Shown: positions 33,799 through 45,480 of the stretch, in pieces | Layout of the letters: each line of letters starts with the position of its first letter | Numbering within the stretch: the first letter of the stretch is position 1 | From: Austropuccinia psidii | Lineage: Eukaryota > Basidiomycota > Pucciniomycetes > Pucciniales > Sphaerophragmiaceae | Assembly: GCA_023105745.1 (NCBI GenBank) | Contig: JALGQZ010000003.1 | Coordinates: 79,582,696 to 79,646,695 of the forward strand | Direction: 5' to 3' | DNA: 64,000 nt | The notes under the pieces: generated by a model | What the model was told of the DNA's origin: nothing | Database searches by the model: none | Seen by the model: the letters and a program-made list of their open reading frames with translations, nothing else | Position numbers and translations under genes: made by a program

Positions 33799-34040
33799 TT
33801 TTGGGCCATTTAGACCCCCTACCGCATCTATGGCCCATGGTCCACAGGACCATTGTCAGGCTGAGTCTATGATGAAGCTTATTAATAACTATTTACAAGT
33901 GTTAACTATGACTGTGACACAGTGAAAATATTATAATAGTTTTATTTCAATTATAATAAAGGTTAATAAAAGAATATCAAGGGCTTTACTATTGAGAAAT
34001 AGTGGTGGTGAGCGCTGTTGAAAGCCCTGGGTGCAGCTTT
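33799..34040 (+). repeat. Mosaic of two LTR fragments in the leader of B
   Basis: 33799-33853 resembles solo LTR I at about 56047-56105 (GGCCATTTAGACCCCCTACC-like). It is joined to 33854-34040, the first ~190 bp of an H-type LTR (TGTCAGGCTGAGTCTATG...). The H part carries the nested-hairpin motif at 33981-34027 and stops abruptly after GCAGCTTTACTTA. No TSD was found, so this looks like patchwork from recombination or template switching. Confidence 0.6.
33981..34027 (+). ncRNA. Nested-hairpin motif, copy in element B leader
   Basis: Outer stem GGGCTTT/AAAGCCC (33981-33987, 34021-34027), inner stem ACTATT/AATAGT, then GTGGTGAGCGCTGTTG. Same architecture as 14889-14935 and 40958-41005. Function unknown. 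Confidence 0.5.
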
Positions 34041-34381
34041 ACTTATTTTCACTTTTTAAAAAGATATAAAAGAAATTTTTATGTGAAAAATTGCCACATC
34101 TTACCAAAAAGAACACTTTTATATAAAAGAATTATATTCATTTGTCTTTTTTAGTGTTTGAAGACAACCCAACAGAGGACAACCAAACCACTGTTGAACA
34201 ATTGGTGGAAGAAACTTGTCATAGTTCTCCAACACCAAAAATCGCCAAGAAATAGAAAGCCAAGAAATTGGACTTTCCAGGACCCACTATTCAGGACTCT
34301 GAAGGTGAGTACCTCATTTATAAATTTCCATAAGAAGAATTCCTGTTCTTAAATCCTCTTATTTCATATTTTTCTTATAAT

Positions 34382-35942
34382 ATGACTACCAGAAGAGGCT
34401 CCCAATACTCCATCCAATAAGATGGAGCTGAACTCAAAGGTAGAATTGATTCCTCAAAAGGGAAAAAGACGGGCAATATCACTAGTGGAACAGAATTCAC
34501 ACAAGGAAGTGCCTTATCCCAAAGGCAAGTCCCAGAAATGTCCATGATATCTGAACCAGAATTGGAACTAAGTATGAGTGACTCAAACAGGGACAAATCA
34601 CATTCAGCGGGCTCAAATAGACATTTACATGATCCGGTACAAACAGTACTACACGGTGTACAAGGACAAAGATTGAGAGATGTTGCCCCAAATACACCAA
34701 GGAGTGATGAACTCATGACACATCCTGGAAAAGTTCATCAAAGAGGAGGAAATAGTAAGATACTCCAATGGATGGAATCCACTATCACCAAACCTCAAAT
34801 CAAAAAGATCAAGGAGTATCATGCCAAAAGGAAGGAGGCAACCAAAGAAGAAGCCCCAGTAGCTTTTACCAGCAAGCCCCAAGCCAACCCACTTCCCCAA
34901 GAGGGGAAGAAGAACAAGAAAAATAATTGGAGAAAACCATATTCCCTAAGCTACAAGATCCCCAAAATCCAAAAAGATGCCATGGAAAACGTCTTCAACA
35001 TGGCCAGAACTTTGATGGAATTCAAAGACAAAGAGGAGCAAAAAATAAGACAACCCCATTTCCCAAAGAAATAACGTTGTCTACTGATGTTGTAAACACT
35101 TTAACAGAGCTTAAAAATAGTCTTTTACCCCTTAAAGACATTAAAAATAGTTTATTATCTTTCCAAGATATAAATGATAGCTTATCATCTTTGGAAAAAC
35201 TTCCTGTAAAAAATAAAAAAGAAATTGATAACAAAAATTTATGATTGAAAATAATAAACCAAACCTATTAATTGATAATAATCAGAAATCAATCCCAGGA
35301 CAACAAGGATTGTACACATACATAAGTGATACCAAAGAAAAAAATTTGAAACTCAATTATAACGTGAGTATTGATAATCTTACAGAAAAATTAAACAAAT
35401 TGAGAATTTCTGTAGAAAGATTTGAAGAAAAAACATCATCACAACAAAAATTCCTTTTGGACCATGTGGAAAATAGTGATGAAGCAAGAATACATCTGAA
35501 AGATGACATTCAAAGTGAAATAAGGATTATTACTGAAAAAAATGATAAAATTAATGAGGATAACTAAAATATGCCAAAGTTATCAACACCAGTTTCTCAC
35601 ATAAGAAGCCCTGTTAAACCAAAAGAGGAATTAACAAATCCATTCATAACAGACTTGAGTCATCAAGACAATAACCAAGTCTTAATGAAGGAAGCACCTC
35701 AATTAAAAGAATGGCCAACATTCACAGGAGAAGGTTAATATGATCACATGTCATTTATCAAAACAATTGACATGCTACAAGAAGATTATGCCATACCAGA
35801 TGAATTAATCACTGCAAGATTACATTCATTATTTGAAAAATCTGCCAAAAGATGGTATTATGGAATAAGGCAAACAAATGGCAAAAATACCTGGTCTTGG
35901 TGGAAACAAGAAGTAATCACCAAGTGGGCTAAGAATGCCTGG
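34382..35942 (+). pseudogene. gag: gag of element B, broken and truncated
   Basis: It starts at ATG 34382 (MTTRRGSQYSIQ), homologous to the C gag start, but reaches a stop within 13 codons. Further open segments are 34538-35074, 35241-35567 and 35748-35972, separated by stops and a frameshift near 35040. They retain PYSLSYKIPK...[12 protein letters not shown], a coiled-coil-like Lys/Leu-rich stretch and the Gag core (MSFIKTIDMLQEDYAIPDELITARLHSLFEKSAK). It ends at WWKQEVITKWAKNAWRY, where the deletion junction joins integrase. Confidence 0.8.
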
Positions 35943-37508
35943 AGGTACAGACATTGGCACAGAATTCTTTAACCAAGTTAAAGAAAGCTATAAGATAGAC
36001 AAAAAGTGCCATATCTTAAGCCAACCTCTAAAGAAAGACTGCAAAGACCCATCACTTTCACCAAAATTAGATGAAACATGGAAAAAGGCACATAATGAAG
36101 GAATATTCCACCTCCTTGATGGAATTCTTTACCATAGCACAAAACCCACATGTGTTATGGCCTTAACATATAGAACCCTGATAAACACCATTTTACATGA
36201 GTTTCATGATAGTGTTGCAGCTGGACACCTTTCAGAAAACAGAACACTGAATAGGGTGAAATCTGCTCTTGGTGCCCAAATTGGAAGAAATATGTTGCAG
36301 AATACTGCCAAACCTGTGAAATATGTCAAAACGCCAACAGAGCCACAGGAAAGAAATTTGGAATGATTATCGCAATACAAGAACCAAAATCCCTTTGGGA
36401 AATTGCTCATATGGATTGGGTAACAGCATCACCTCCAGGAAGAGACAGAAGCTATAATGCATGTCTAGTATTAGTTGAAAGGTATTGCAAAACTCTCATG
36501 TTCCTACCATGTCACAAAGATAACACAGCTATGGACACAGCCATAATGATATGGAATAAAGTTGATACCCATACAGGCTTATTCCGGAATATTATAAGTG
36601 ACAGAGACCCAAAATTCACTTCAGCATTATGGACAAATCTCCAAGACTTTTTTGGGACAAATTTATCATTATCAACAGCTTACCATCCTCAAACTGATGG
36701 TTTAGCAGAAAGAATGATACAGACCTTGGAGGATATGATCATAAGATTCTGTGCTTATGGACTAGAATTCAAAGAGTCTGATGGTTTTACCCATGATTGG
36801 TGTACACTAATACCCACTCTTGAACTGGCATATAAAAAATCAATCAATTCTTCTACTGGCAAAACAAAAGCAATGCTAGAAAAAGGTTGTAATCCAAGAC
36901 TTCCTTATGATGCCCTAAAAAAGGACTTATTGGATATAAATCCAACAGCAAGCAGGTTTAAAATAATTCTTGACAAGGCAAGACACCATGCAAACAGATG
37001 TATGCAAGATTCTTTCAAATATTTAAAGGAAAGATGAGATAAAAGTCATAAACCACCTGAATTCAAAATAGGAGACTTGGTCCTAGTATCAACCCTTAAT
37101 TTCAATAACATAAAAGGTCCAAATAAATTGAAAGATTCCCTTTCAGGACCATTTATGGTAAAAGCACTTCATGGACCCAATGCTGTGCAATTGGAACTCA
37201 CAGGTGATCTAATGAACAAACACCCAGCTTTCCCTGTAAGTCTGATAAAACCTTAAAGCTCAAGTGATAAGGAGTTATTTCCACTAAGAAATAAACCCCC
37301 ACTTAAAATTCCCCCCTTAGAAGAAGGAGATGAAAAGAAAATTGTAAAAGTCCTTAAAGAAAGAAGGACAAGAAACAAAAAGGGAAGAGAATACTTTGTA
37401 AGGTATAGAAATCTAACTCAAGAAGACGAATGGCTACTTGAGAAAGATATAAAAAATTCTAATAAACTACCAAGAAGGTTCAGACGTGAAAGAAAACCTG
37501 AAAAATAG
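35943..37508 (+). pseudogene. pol: Integrase and C-terminal tail of element B
   Basis: It begins at TDIGTEFFNQVKESYK, matching C Pol near residue 520. The zinc-binding region is damaged by a frameshift near 36300-36360. From 36363 the DDE core is readable ([45 protein letters not shown]). TGA at 37035-37037 cuts the frame, after which the SH3-like region and chromodomain-like tail (EYFVRYRNLTQEDEW) continue to TAG 37506-37508. No RT or RNase H lies between gag and integrase. Confidence 0.83.
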
Positions 37509-37612
37509 AAAGGTTAAGCATTATTGAGCTTCAAGACTAACAAAGTCTATTGAAGAGGTAAGACAGTGGATGATACCCTAATTACACATATCAGATTTTG
37601 GTTCAATCTTTT

Positions 37613-37626
37613 TTGGTGGTAGGGAA
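37613..37626 (+). other. Polypurine tract of element B
   Basis: TTGGTGGTAGGGAA lies immediately before the 3' LTR, identical to the C tract. Sequence 37509-37612 before it is non-coding. Confidence 0.72.
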
Positions 37627-39610
37627 TGTGAACCTTTCAGATATGACCATATACCCAAAAAGGTCACAAGAAATATTTAAAATAATTATACATTAAAAAT
37701 AATTACCTTAAAGCTACAAAAATTCCATAAATTGGCATAAAACTTAGTTTAACTTCAAAACCAATGAATAAACACGTGAAGGAAATTATACCATTGGATT
37801 CCCCATGGAAAAATACACATATACCATTTTTATGGCATATCTATAAAGTCAATATTTAATGAGTTCTAAGTAATAATACCTTATAAAAAACATAAATCCT
37901 TATTTATTTCAAAGACACAAGGAAACAAAATGTAAAATAAATGGTAAAATTGGATTCTCCATAAAATTCCACATATAAAAAAATTAATAAGCTAAGCTCC
38001 AAAGTCAATACTCAAGGAATTAAGTTGAATATATGCATTTTTTTGGTCAACACATATATTCATGGATTTTAGCTAATATCTTTTGAAATATGCATGGTAG
38101 AGTGATGAATAAAAAATGAATTCATCACTTAATTACTGTAGGAATACAGAAATTAACTTTATTTGACAAGTTATAAACAAGGTTAAAACCTGTAAAGGAT
38201 TATTGATTAAAATCAACAGAGCTGTTGACCACTTTGTTGTGAAAGTGGTCCAAACTTAAAAAAAAGTAGACGGTTAGACTCTACTAGTTCATTCGTGAAT
38301 AATTATGTATTTTGTATTATAATATACAAGGTATACCCCCTTGAAATCATGGTTTGAAGTTTAAAATATTAAATTTTGACAGAAAAGATGAGTTACAAGA
38401 AAAATCATCAAAAATAGAGTTTTTATGATGTAATCAAATCCTCTTGGCAGAATAATAAGGTTATTCCAAGCTATTAGAACTCACTCTCTGAATTGATGAA
38501 TCGTGTATATCTTAAAATTTATTAAGGATCAGAGGTTGAGCTTAATTTGATCATTTATGATCACTCACTGTAGCCTTAAATTAAGTTTAACAGTCATATG
38601 AGGGATACAATTGGTTAATACTGTTAGTTTATGATTAAAGCTATCAAAATCCATGAATTTTTGGTGTTCTTCCAAGCCTTGACATCATCAAACTTAGAGT
38701 TATAGTGATAATTCTAACTAATGGCATAATAATGAGATAAAATGGCTTGATCATGATGTAATCATCACCAAACCCTAAAGTATTGATCAATTCCAGTGGA
38801 CATGAACAGTGCACATCTACTAGAAGCCTTTTGGACTCTAGGAGGGATGTATTTACTATAAATAGAGCTCTTTTTACTCTGTTTTCCCCTCAGACTCTTA
38901 CAAAACATTAAATCATTAAGTAAAAAGGTAATTTCTTCATTATTTATATATAAAACTTTTATATTATTAACGACCAAAGGTAATCTTATCATAATCTTCA
39001 TCTTTGACGTGATTATTACAATTATTTAATTGTTTTGTTTAAATTTCTCTTAAAAACCTCAATTCCATGTCAAAACAAGAAAATTTGAAATTTCTCTTAA
39101 ATTTTATTGTAACTACAATTTAAACAAGTTTTGTTTACATTTCTAGGCGTAAATGTATTCAAAATTATTATATTAAGCATTAAAAGTAGGTTATTTCTCC
39201 TATTATAATAATTTTTCTCTATCATTACTCTCAATAATTCTATAATTAATAAAAATACTATTTATATCAATTTATAACTTTAATATTGGTAATATTATTG
39301 TTATTAATTGTTTTTTATTATTGAAAGACAATTTTTTACGCCTTTATTATTTGTTGGTAACAATAATAAAGTTCTTTTAAATATATTAATTATCTTATAT
39401 TATTATATTTATTTTATTATATTATCTTTTTATAATATAAATTATATTATTATATCTATTTAATAATATAATTATTTTACGCCATAAATATAATAATTCT
39501 TTATTATTATAATTATTTTTATCTTGTTTATTTCATTTATAAGGACATTCATAGTACAATAAGTAAAATATTAGTAATTTTTACTTATTGTTTCATAGTC
39601 AAACCTTACA
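37627..39610 (+). repeat. 3' LTR of element B
   Basis: 1984 bp, same ends as the 5' LTR but with many substitutions and small indels. TATA box at 38857-38864. TSD GATTA follows. Confidence 0.93.
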
Positions 39611-40199
39611 GATTATCAGAAAATACTGTCCTTGTCTGCCAAACTGGTGATGAAAGAAGAATTCACTTCTTTGTAGCTAGAGGTGCTGTTCACACAGTCA
39701 TTGGCAGACCTTCCCTTGCTGATAATGGTATTAGACTTGAACACTCTCAACAACAAGGAGAAATTCTTAGCTATAAGGAATCTGATCAAAGAAGATTGTG
39801 CGTACTAATATGTACACCTGAAGCAAAAGAATGGCACACAGAACCACCCAGAGGAATGGAAATGTGTAATATGGCTTGAATAACAGAACTGAAAAATGAA
39901 GGATCAAAATCAAAATCACCCCTCAAGAAAGTTAAATTTGATACTGAAGAAAAGATAATTATACTAGCAAGAAAATAAATGCAAAAAATATCATTTGAAA
40001 GAAGATGAACCTAAAAAAATTGAATAATTATTAGAATATTCACAGAGAATGAGAAGCCTAGACAATAATGACCCTCTGCTCCATCCAAAATTTGAAAACA
40101 CTCATAGCTCTAACATGGAAGCTTCCACTATCAAAGTGGAAGCAGTACAAAAGAAAGGCTTAAAGCCACAACAGCTAGTTAAAAGTGTTTCAAATAAAT
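39611..40199 (+). pseudogene. Element J, part 2: C-terminal half of retropepsin and decayed downstream sequence
   Basis: If element B and one TSD copy are ignored, the protease frame of 31394-31561 continues here without a shift: ENTVLVCQTGDERR, then HTVIGRPSLADNGIRLE (likely the C-terminal hydrophobic-Gly block of a retropepsin), up to a stop near 39878. From there to 40199 the sequence is coding-like but broken by stops (KKVKFDTEEKI). It is cut at 40200 by the 3' LTR of F. Confidence 0.65.
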
Positions 40200-40841
40200 T
40201 GTCACAGGGGCTCTTGGACAGAAAAACAAGAGTTTCCTGGAAGTCAGAAATCAGGGAGATCACTTGAAAGACTCCAAAAGAATCAAGAAAATAAAATAAA
40301 AGAATAAATTTGTCTAAGAAGGATTCAAGTACAAAGATGAGATGCAATGAGATAAATGAGAAGCCAAATGGCCAAAGATCCAACCAAGTAAGTCCTTAAT
40401 CACTGTTTCAACCTTCTGAAATTAACAATGGAATTAGTAAGGATATGACCACCAAATATCCATTGACACGTGAAGAAAGGAAAAGAGAAAAGGTGCTAAA
40501 TGACTGACCTGATAATATCAGTATTCACTCAACAAAAATGTTAAGATAAATAAAGATAAAATAAAATCAAAATATATTAATTAACTGGGGGAAAACCCCC
40601 CAGGGTCAAAGCAAGCTGGTATATGTGAAAATGTGAGAGCTTGACTCCTTCAGGCTAGCAGTGGTCCTGTATTGAATACTGGAAGCTGTATTGATTGTCT
40701 GATGGAGTGTATACCTTGACAGATTGGGAAATGAACTGTGTTGAATGATGTCTCCATAATGTATGATTGAAATACAGGTCTTTCTGAATCCAGACTGTAT
40801 TGAAATGAATGTGGTTGCCAAGTAGGATGGATGGAGCATTA

Positions 40842-42270
40842 TGTCAGGATGAAACTATGAGAGAGTGGTAATGTAGGCTATTTACAACTCAAACTATGTT
40901 TGTGACACGGTAAAAAATGTTTTAAGAAGGTTTTGAGATGATTAAGAATAAATTTAAGGGCTTTACTATAGTGGTTATAGTGGTGGTGAGCGCTGTTGAA
41001 AGCCCTGGGTGCAGCTTTATCTGTTGGGTTACAATAATAAAAGACTACAATAATTAAACTTATAATTATACCTGATTATTAACCAAGAGTAAAACTGTTT
41101 TTGACAGTTTACTACGTAGATTATTCAAGAGCAGGATGAGGAAAGGCTTTTGGCTGTGAAAAACCCTCCTTTTATCCTGAAATTGAGGTGGAAAGGCTGC
41201 CAGACCTTTCCACGTAGAGGAAGTGAAGATTTTTCACTCTCTATGACAGGCTTGTGGTTTGCAAACATCCTGTATACTCTGTATTGGGCTCAGATGTGGT
41301 TTTGAAACCACATCTTGGTGGTTTTCACCAATACAGGGTGAAAATTTTCATCTGGGGACCTCACAGCCTGATTCTCACGTGTATGACGTGTAGAATGCTG
41401 TACAGCAACTGTATGGGACCCCAGTATTGACTGACATATGAGGTATTGAAGTAAAAACATGCTTTTTTGTCTATTTGACACCTCATATTCATGGTTATGG
41501 GATATTATCGCATGGTAAGGCTGTATATGACAGCAGGTGGGATTTTGACCTTAAAATGGTCATACCTCTGTCAGTTTTTGAGATATCAAGCTCAAAATTA
41601 GTTCATTGAATAGCTCTATATGGGCTCTACACAATGGTACCCAACTTGACATGGTTATCATTAAATATGACAAAGTTATCCCATGTACAAGTATTTTTGT
41701 ACATTGGCGTGGTTTGGGCAAAAGCTGTATTAAGCTTGTTTGGCCAATAACTTCTGTCGTAGTTGAGCTATGAGGAAATGGATGGCACCATAAGATAGCC
41801 CTGATTGTGCTCTTTCCAAAAAGACCCCACTTTAAGTATCTCACACTAAAACTGTAAATGTTAGATGAGAGGTGAATGTTTTGTTCACCCTTATTTGGTC
41901 TGAATTTGACCATAACTCAAGTAATACTGGTGCTACCTCAGTTTGGCTAGCACCATTAGATAGCCCTGGCTTAGAGCTTCATTCTGAATAGCCATTTGAT
42001 GGGGTTAAGCCTCTCCTTCTAGATTTTATATGAGAGGTGAAAATTAAGGTTTATGCTAAGCAATAACTTTGAGCAGGAATAACTTTGTTATTTCTTGTCC
42101 TATGGTGATGGGACTTATATTTTCAGAAAGATGTGAGTTTCCTCTTTCCTTTGATACCTTTTGAGCTAATCTGGCTCAGCTCCATGTTTTGGTGGTATTT
42201 TGGCTATACCATTGGTTTATGGTATTTTGGCTGTCATGCTTGTGCGCTGGTTTTGAGTCACAGGCTGACA
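40842..42270. mobile_element. Solo LTR H1 (TSD CATTA)
   Basis: 1429 bp, TGTCAGGATG...CAGGCTGACA, flanked by CATTA at 40837-40841 and 42271-42275. It is similar to H2 throughout. It interrupts the 3' LTR of F. No proteins. Confidence 0.93.
40958..41005 (+). ncRNA. Nested-hairpin motif in LTR H1
   Basis: Outer stem GGGCTTT/AAAGCCC (40958-40964 with 40999-41005). Inner stem ACTATA/TATAGT has a GTGGT loop, followed by GGTGGTGAG. The inner stem differs from H2 and H3 (ACTATT/AATAGT) while staying paired. Confidence 0.5.
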
Positions 42271-43154
42271 CATTAACACTTGACAACTGATTTTGGAACT
42301 GCCTCTTGAATATCCCTTGAGAATTAACAGCCAGTATTCCCTTGGAGGAATACTGTGAGTGAGAATAACCATTGATTGCTTGATGGCATCATTGGTATTT
42401 GAGACTATGACACTTGCCCTTGATCCTTGATGAATCCTCTGGAAGGTGTGTCTTGATGACCTGTTGAAAAGCTGAAATAACCACCTGAAATTGCCGCCAT
42501 TGGATTCCTGTTGAAAAAAGATGCATAATGGTTTCTAACACCATATATGGCACTTTTGGTTACTGAAGGGTGAATGTGGCCAAAGGTCTTTTGGAATGAT
42601 GCCAGGGGGATATTAATTAAATTTGGGTTTTGGAAGCTTCAGAGGTGACAAAGTGGTTTTGGTGGTTTTTGGCAAAATACAGCTAATACAGCTTAAAAAC
42701 TGTATTTGTGCAAAGTGAGCAAAAATGCACAAAAGTGCACAAAATGCACAAAACTGGCAATTAAGCCCCAAAAGGCCTGATATGGCCTTTTGGGCATATT
42801 TCACATAATACATGAGAAATATGGCCTAGAAGGCTTAATACAGCAAAGTGCGCAAAAAGTGCACAAACTGTATATATAAAGCTTAAAATGCCAAATACAG
42901 GCTTTTGGGCTGTATTTTCCCTGTTGTATGGAAAATACCCAAGATTCCCAAAAGCACAGAGACAGCCTAGAATGGCTTGATGATGATGAAGGGGCCAGGT
43001 TGGCCCCAGATGATAAAATGACCATTAAGGCCATGAAACATGACAATGGCCAATCTGGCCAATGATTATGGATATGGCCAAATTGCCATATATTGGATAT
43101 GGCATGGATATGCCATATTGAGGTCCAAGAGGGTGGATTTCCATGGTTGTGAAA

Positions 43155-43169
43155 GTACCCCCCACCTTG
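43155..43169 (-). other. Polypurine tract of element F
   Basis: In element sense CAAGGTGGGGGGTAC, immediately upstream of the 3' LTR, as in A. Confidence 0.78.
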
Positions 43170-43579
43170 CAATGGTGAGCTCCTGAGCACCAATACAAGG
43201 TGAGGCCTATTGAGGCTATTGGAAAAGGTTTTGAGAGAGGGATAATGAGGAGTTCTTTTCAGAAAAATAAATTGGATACTGGTATTAAAATGTTGGCATA
43301 TGATGTGGGACTTGCTTGATCTTCTTTTGACATTGGCTTCAAGATTTGATAATGAATGAAATGAATGATAATCTTGATGTGAAATATGACATGATAAGAC
43401 AAAATTTAATATGAAAATAAAAAATAAAATAAAAGAATGAAAATTAAAATAAGAAAAGAAAAGAAAAGAGAAAAATTAAAAGAAAAATGAATCTTGAGGA
43501 GCTTCCAATCTTCATCACAGAGGTTGATAACTGATTTTGAAATTGTCCAAGGACGTGGAAAGAGAAATTTGATGCCAGG
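43170..43579 (-). other. 3' untranslated tail of element F
   Basis: A-rich (plus strand) non-coding sequence matching 8742-9146 of A, but noticeably more diverged than the unit repeats next to it (43580-43688), which match A closely. The change in similarity may mark a recombination point. Confidence 0.55.
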
Positions 43580-43961
43580 TGCTCACAAAGTGGCCAAGGC
43601 GATGTTTTGACAGCTTGTAGACCCCTCAGGGAAATGCACACCAGGAGATGAACTTACTTTTGGTAGTTACCACTCCCGCCAGTGCCATGAAAAGAAAATA
43701 AATTTGTTGAAAGAATTACTTGTAACTGGAAAGACTTGGAAGGAAATTGATAAAGGGGATGATCCATTTATCCAAGTGAAAATGGCCATAATATTTGGAA
43801 TTGATGTTGAAAGCCAGGCCAAAGATCTGTGTCCAAAAATTGGAGAATGCTCACAGAGTGGCCAAGGTGATGCTTACAACAGAATAGAGTAGAATACCCC
43901 TAAACGTTCATACCAGGAGTGGTACTTACCTTTGGTAATACCTCTCCCCACCAAGCACCAT
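43580..43961 (-). repeat. Two structured 3'-untranslated units of element F
   Basis: Units 43848-43961 and 43580-43688 (minus sense) correspond to A units 1 and 2 respectively. The second shares the ATGGCACTGGCGGGAGTGG start with A unit 2. Both contain GTAAGT. Confidence 0.7.
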
Positions 43962-43967
43962 GAAAAA

Positions 43968-45480
43968 TCAAGCTCTTGAAGAATTGGGTCCTGGCTTGTC
44001 AGGATATAAAGAATGAAAATCCTTAACCAGTTAAGGAAAATTCTTGAGGTTTTCAGTTGGTTCCCAAGTGGATCTTTCTGAATCTTGACTGAAATCTTTC
44101 CATTCCACCAAATACCATAATTTTACTCTCTTAATCTTTGAGTACATTATTTGATAGACTTCCCATTCCTCTTCCTCTTCCAATGATGATTAGAGGAGGA
44201 GGATCTTGATGCCTATTTGGGATGGTTGGTGTCTTGACTGGTTCTAAGAGTGAAATATGGAAGACTGGGTGGATGGAATTCCATTGAGATGGGAGATTGA
44301 GGTGGTAGGCATGAGTGCTGACTTTCTCCAAGATTGTAAAGCGACCCAACCACCTTTGAGACAGTTTTTTGATGGGTCTAGTTGATTTGATATTCTTGGA
44401 AGAAAGCCATACCATGTCACCAGGATTGAAATCAGGTGGACTTGCTCTACTTTTATCTGCATACCTCTTAAACCTGTTTATGGAAACTTCAAGTTCTCTC
44501 TTGACATCTTGCTGTACTGATTAGATTTTTGTTCATAACTTCCCAGCAGGAGTATCTTGATTAATGTGAACTGAGTCAAAATGTGGATCTCTTCCATAAA
44601 CAGTGAAAAATGGTGATTGTTTTGTTGAAGAGTGGTCAGAGTAATTGTAGGCAAATTCAGCCAGAGGTAGCCAGGGATAAATCATCTTGATAATAACACA
44701 CATACATCCAAAGGTACTTTTCTAGTATCTGATTTACGCTCTCTGTCTGTCCATTAGTTTCTGGATGATAAGCAGTTGACAGATCTCTTGAAATCTTGAG
44801 CTGCTGACAAAGATTGGTCCAAAAGAAAGAAAGAAAAGGAGAACCTCTATCACTAACAATGCTTGAAGGAAGGCCATGCTTTGAGAAAATATTCTTGATG
44901 AATAAATGGGCCAAATCTAATGGGGTTATTGAAGACATTGTTGGAATGAAAACTGCCATTTTTGAGAATCTGTCCACTATGACCAGGATTGAGTCAAAGG
45001 AATTGGACAGTGGCAATTGAGTGATGAAATCCATTGAAAGACAAATCCAAGGACCACTTGGAATTGGAAGAGGCTTGAGGAGTCCAAACTTCTTGTGATG
45101 AATATTTTTGTTTCTTGAACACTGTTGACAGGATGAGACATAATTGTTGATTAATTGAGTCATGCCAGACCAGTGGAAATCCCGCTTGACAAGTTTGAGA
45201 GTCTTCTCTTGGCCGGGGTGTCCAGCTAGAGGAGAGTCATGCCTTTTTTGAAGTATGCTGAGCTGAATTGTGGGGTCATTTGGGACCACCACCCGATCTT
45301 TGAACAGGAGAAGTTGGGAAGAGGAATCAAGAGAATAATCTTGGACAAATTTACCTTTACCCAAATCTTGAATGATACTTCTATACTGAGAATCTTGCCA
45401 TAATTCCTTCCAATTTGATTCAATAAAATTTGAAAATGCTTCCACCTTGACTGCAAAGAATTTTGAAGCTTGAATTTCAT
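43968..45480 (-). pseudogene. pol: Integrase and chromodomain of element F (broken)
   Basis: Minus strand. The HHCC region (RHDSPLAGHPGQEKTLK, CQQC) is intact, as is the core SMDFITQLPL...VSDRGSPF...YHPETNGQTESVNQILE, with D, D and E present. The frame fails near 44685 (DLSLATSG). The SH3-like tail MVWLSSKNIKSTRPIKKLSQRW resumes at 44415 and reaches the chromodomain with further damage. The terminal TGA corresponding to that of A is at 43968-43970. It is highly similar to the A integrase. Confidence 0.83.

Larger units (their letters stand above)
31562..39610 (+). mobile_element. Element B: internally deleted gypsy element inserted in J (TSD GATTA)
   Basis: LTRs 31562-33539 and 37627-39610 flank a 4.1-kb interior with primer site, leader, broken gag, integrase and polypurine tract. 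Perfect 5-bp duplications GATTA lie at 31557-31561 and 39611-39615. Gag passes directly into integrase near 35942. Compared with C, about 2.7 kb coding for zinc knuckle, protease, RT and RNase H is missing. It is non-autonomous. Its LTRs are more diverged from each other than those of C, so it is older. Confidence 0.93.
40200..43154 (-). repeat. 3' LTR of element F, interrupted by solo LTR H1
   Basis: It is made of 40200-40841 and 42271-43154. The outer end is TGTCACAGGGGCTC (plus strand); the inner end is degraded to ...TTGTGAAA where GTGACA is expected. The transcript-start 14-mer is at 40573-40586 next to the hairpin CTGGGGG/CCCCCAG. It is much more diverged from the F 5' LTR than the two A LTRs are from each other. 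Confidence 0.85.

Noticed and set aside
33981..34027. Nested hairpin as a hammerhead ribozyme
   Set aside because: GTGGTGAG...GAAA superficially resembles the CTGATGA...GAAA core, but two core bases differ in every copy and a proper stem II is not consistent, so I do not claim a match. It also does not thread onto the HDV-like fold.
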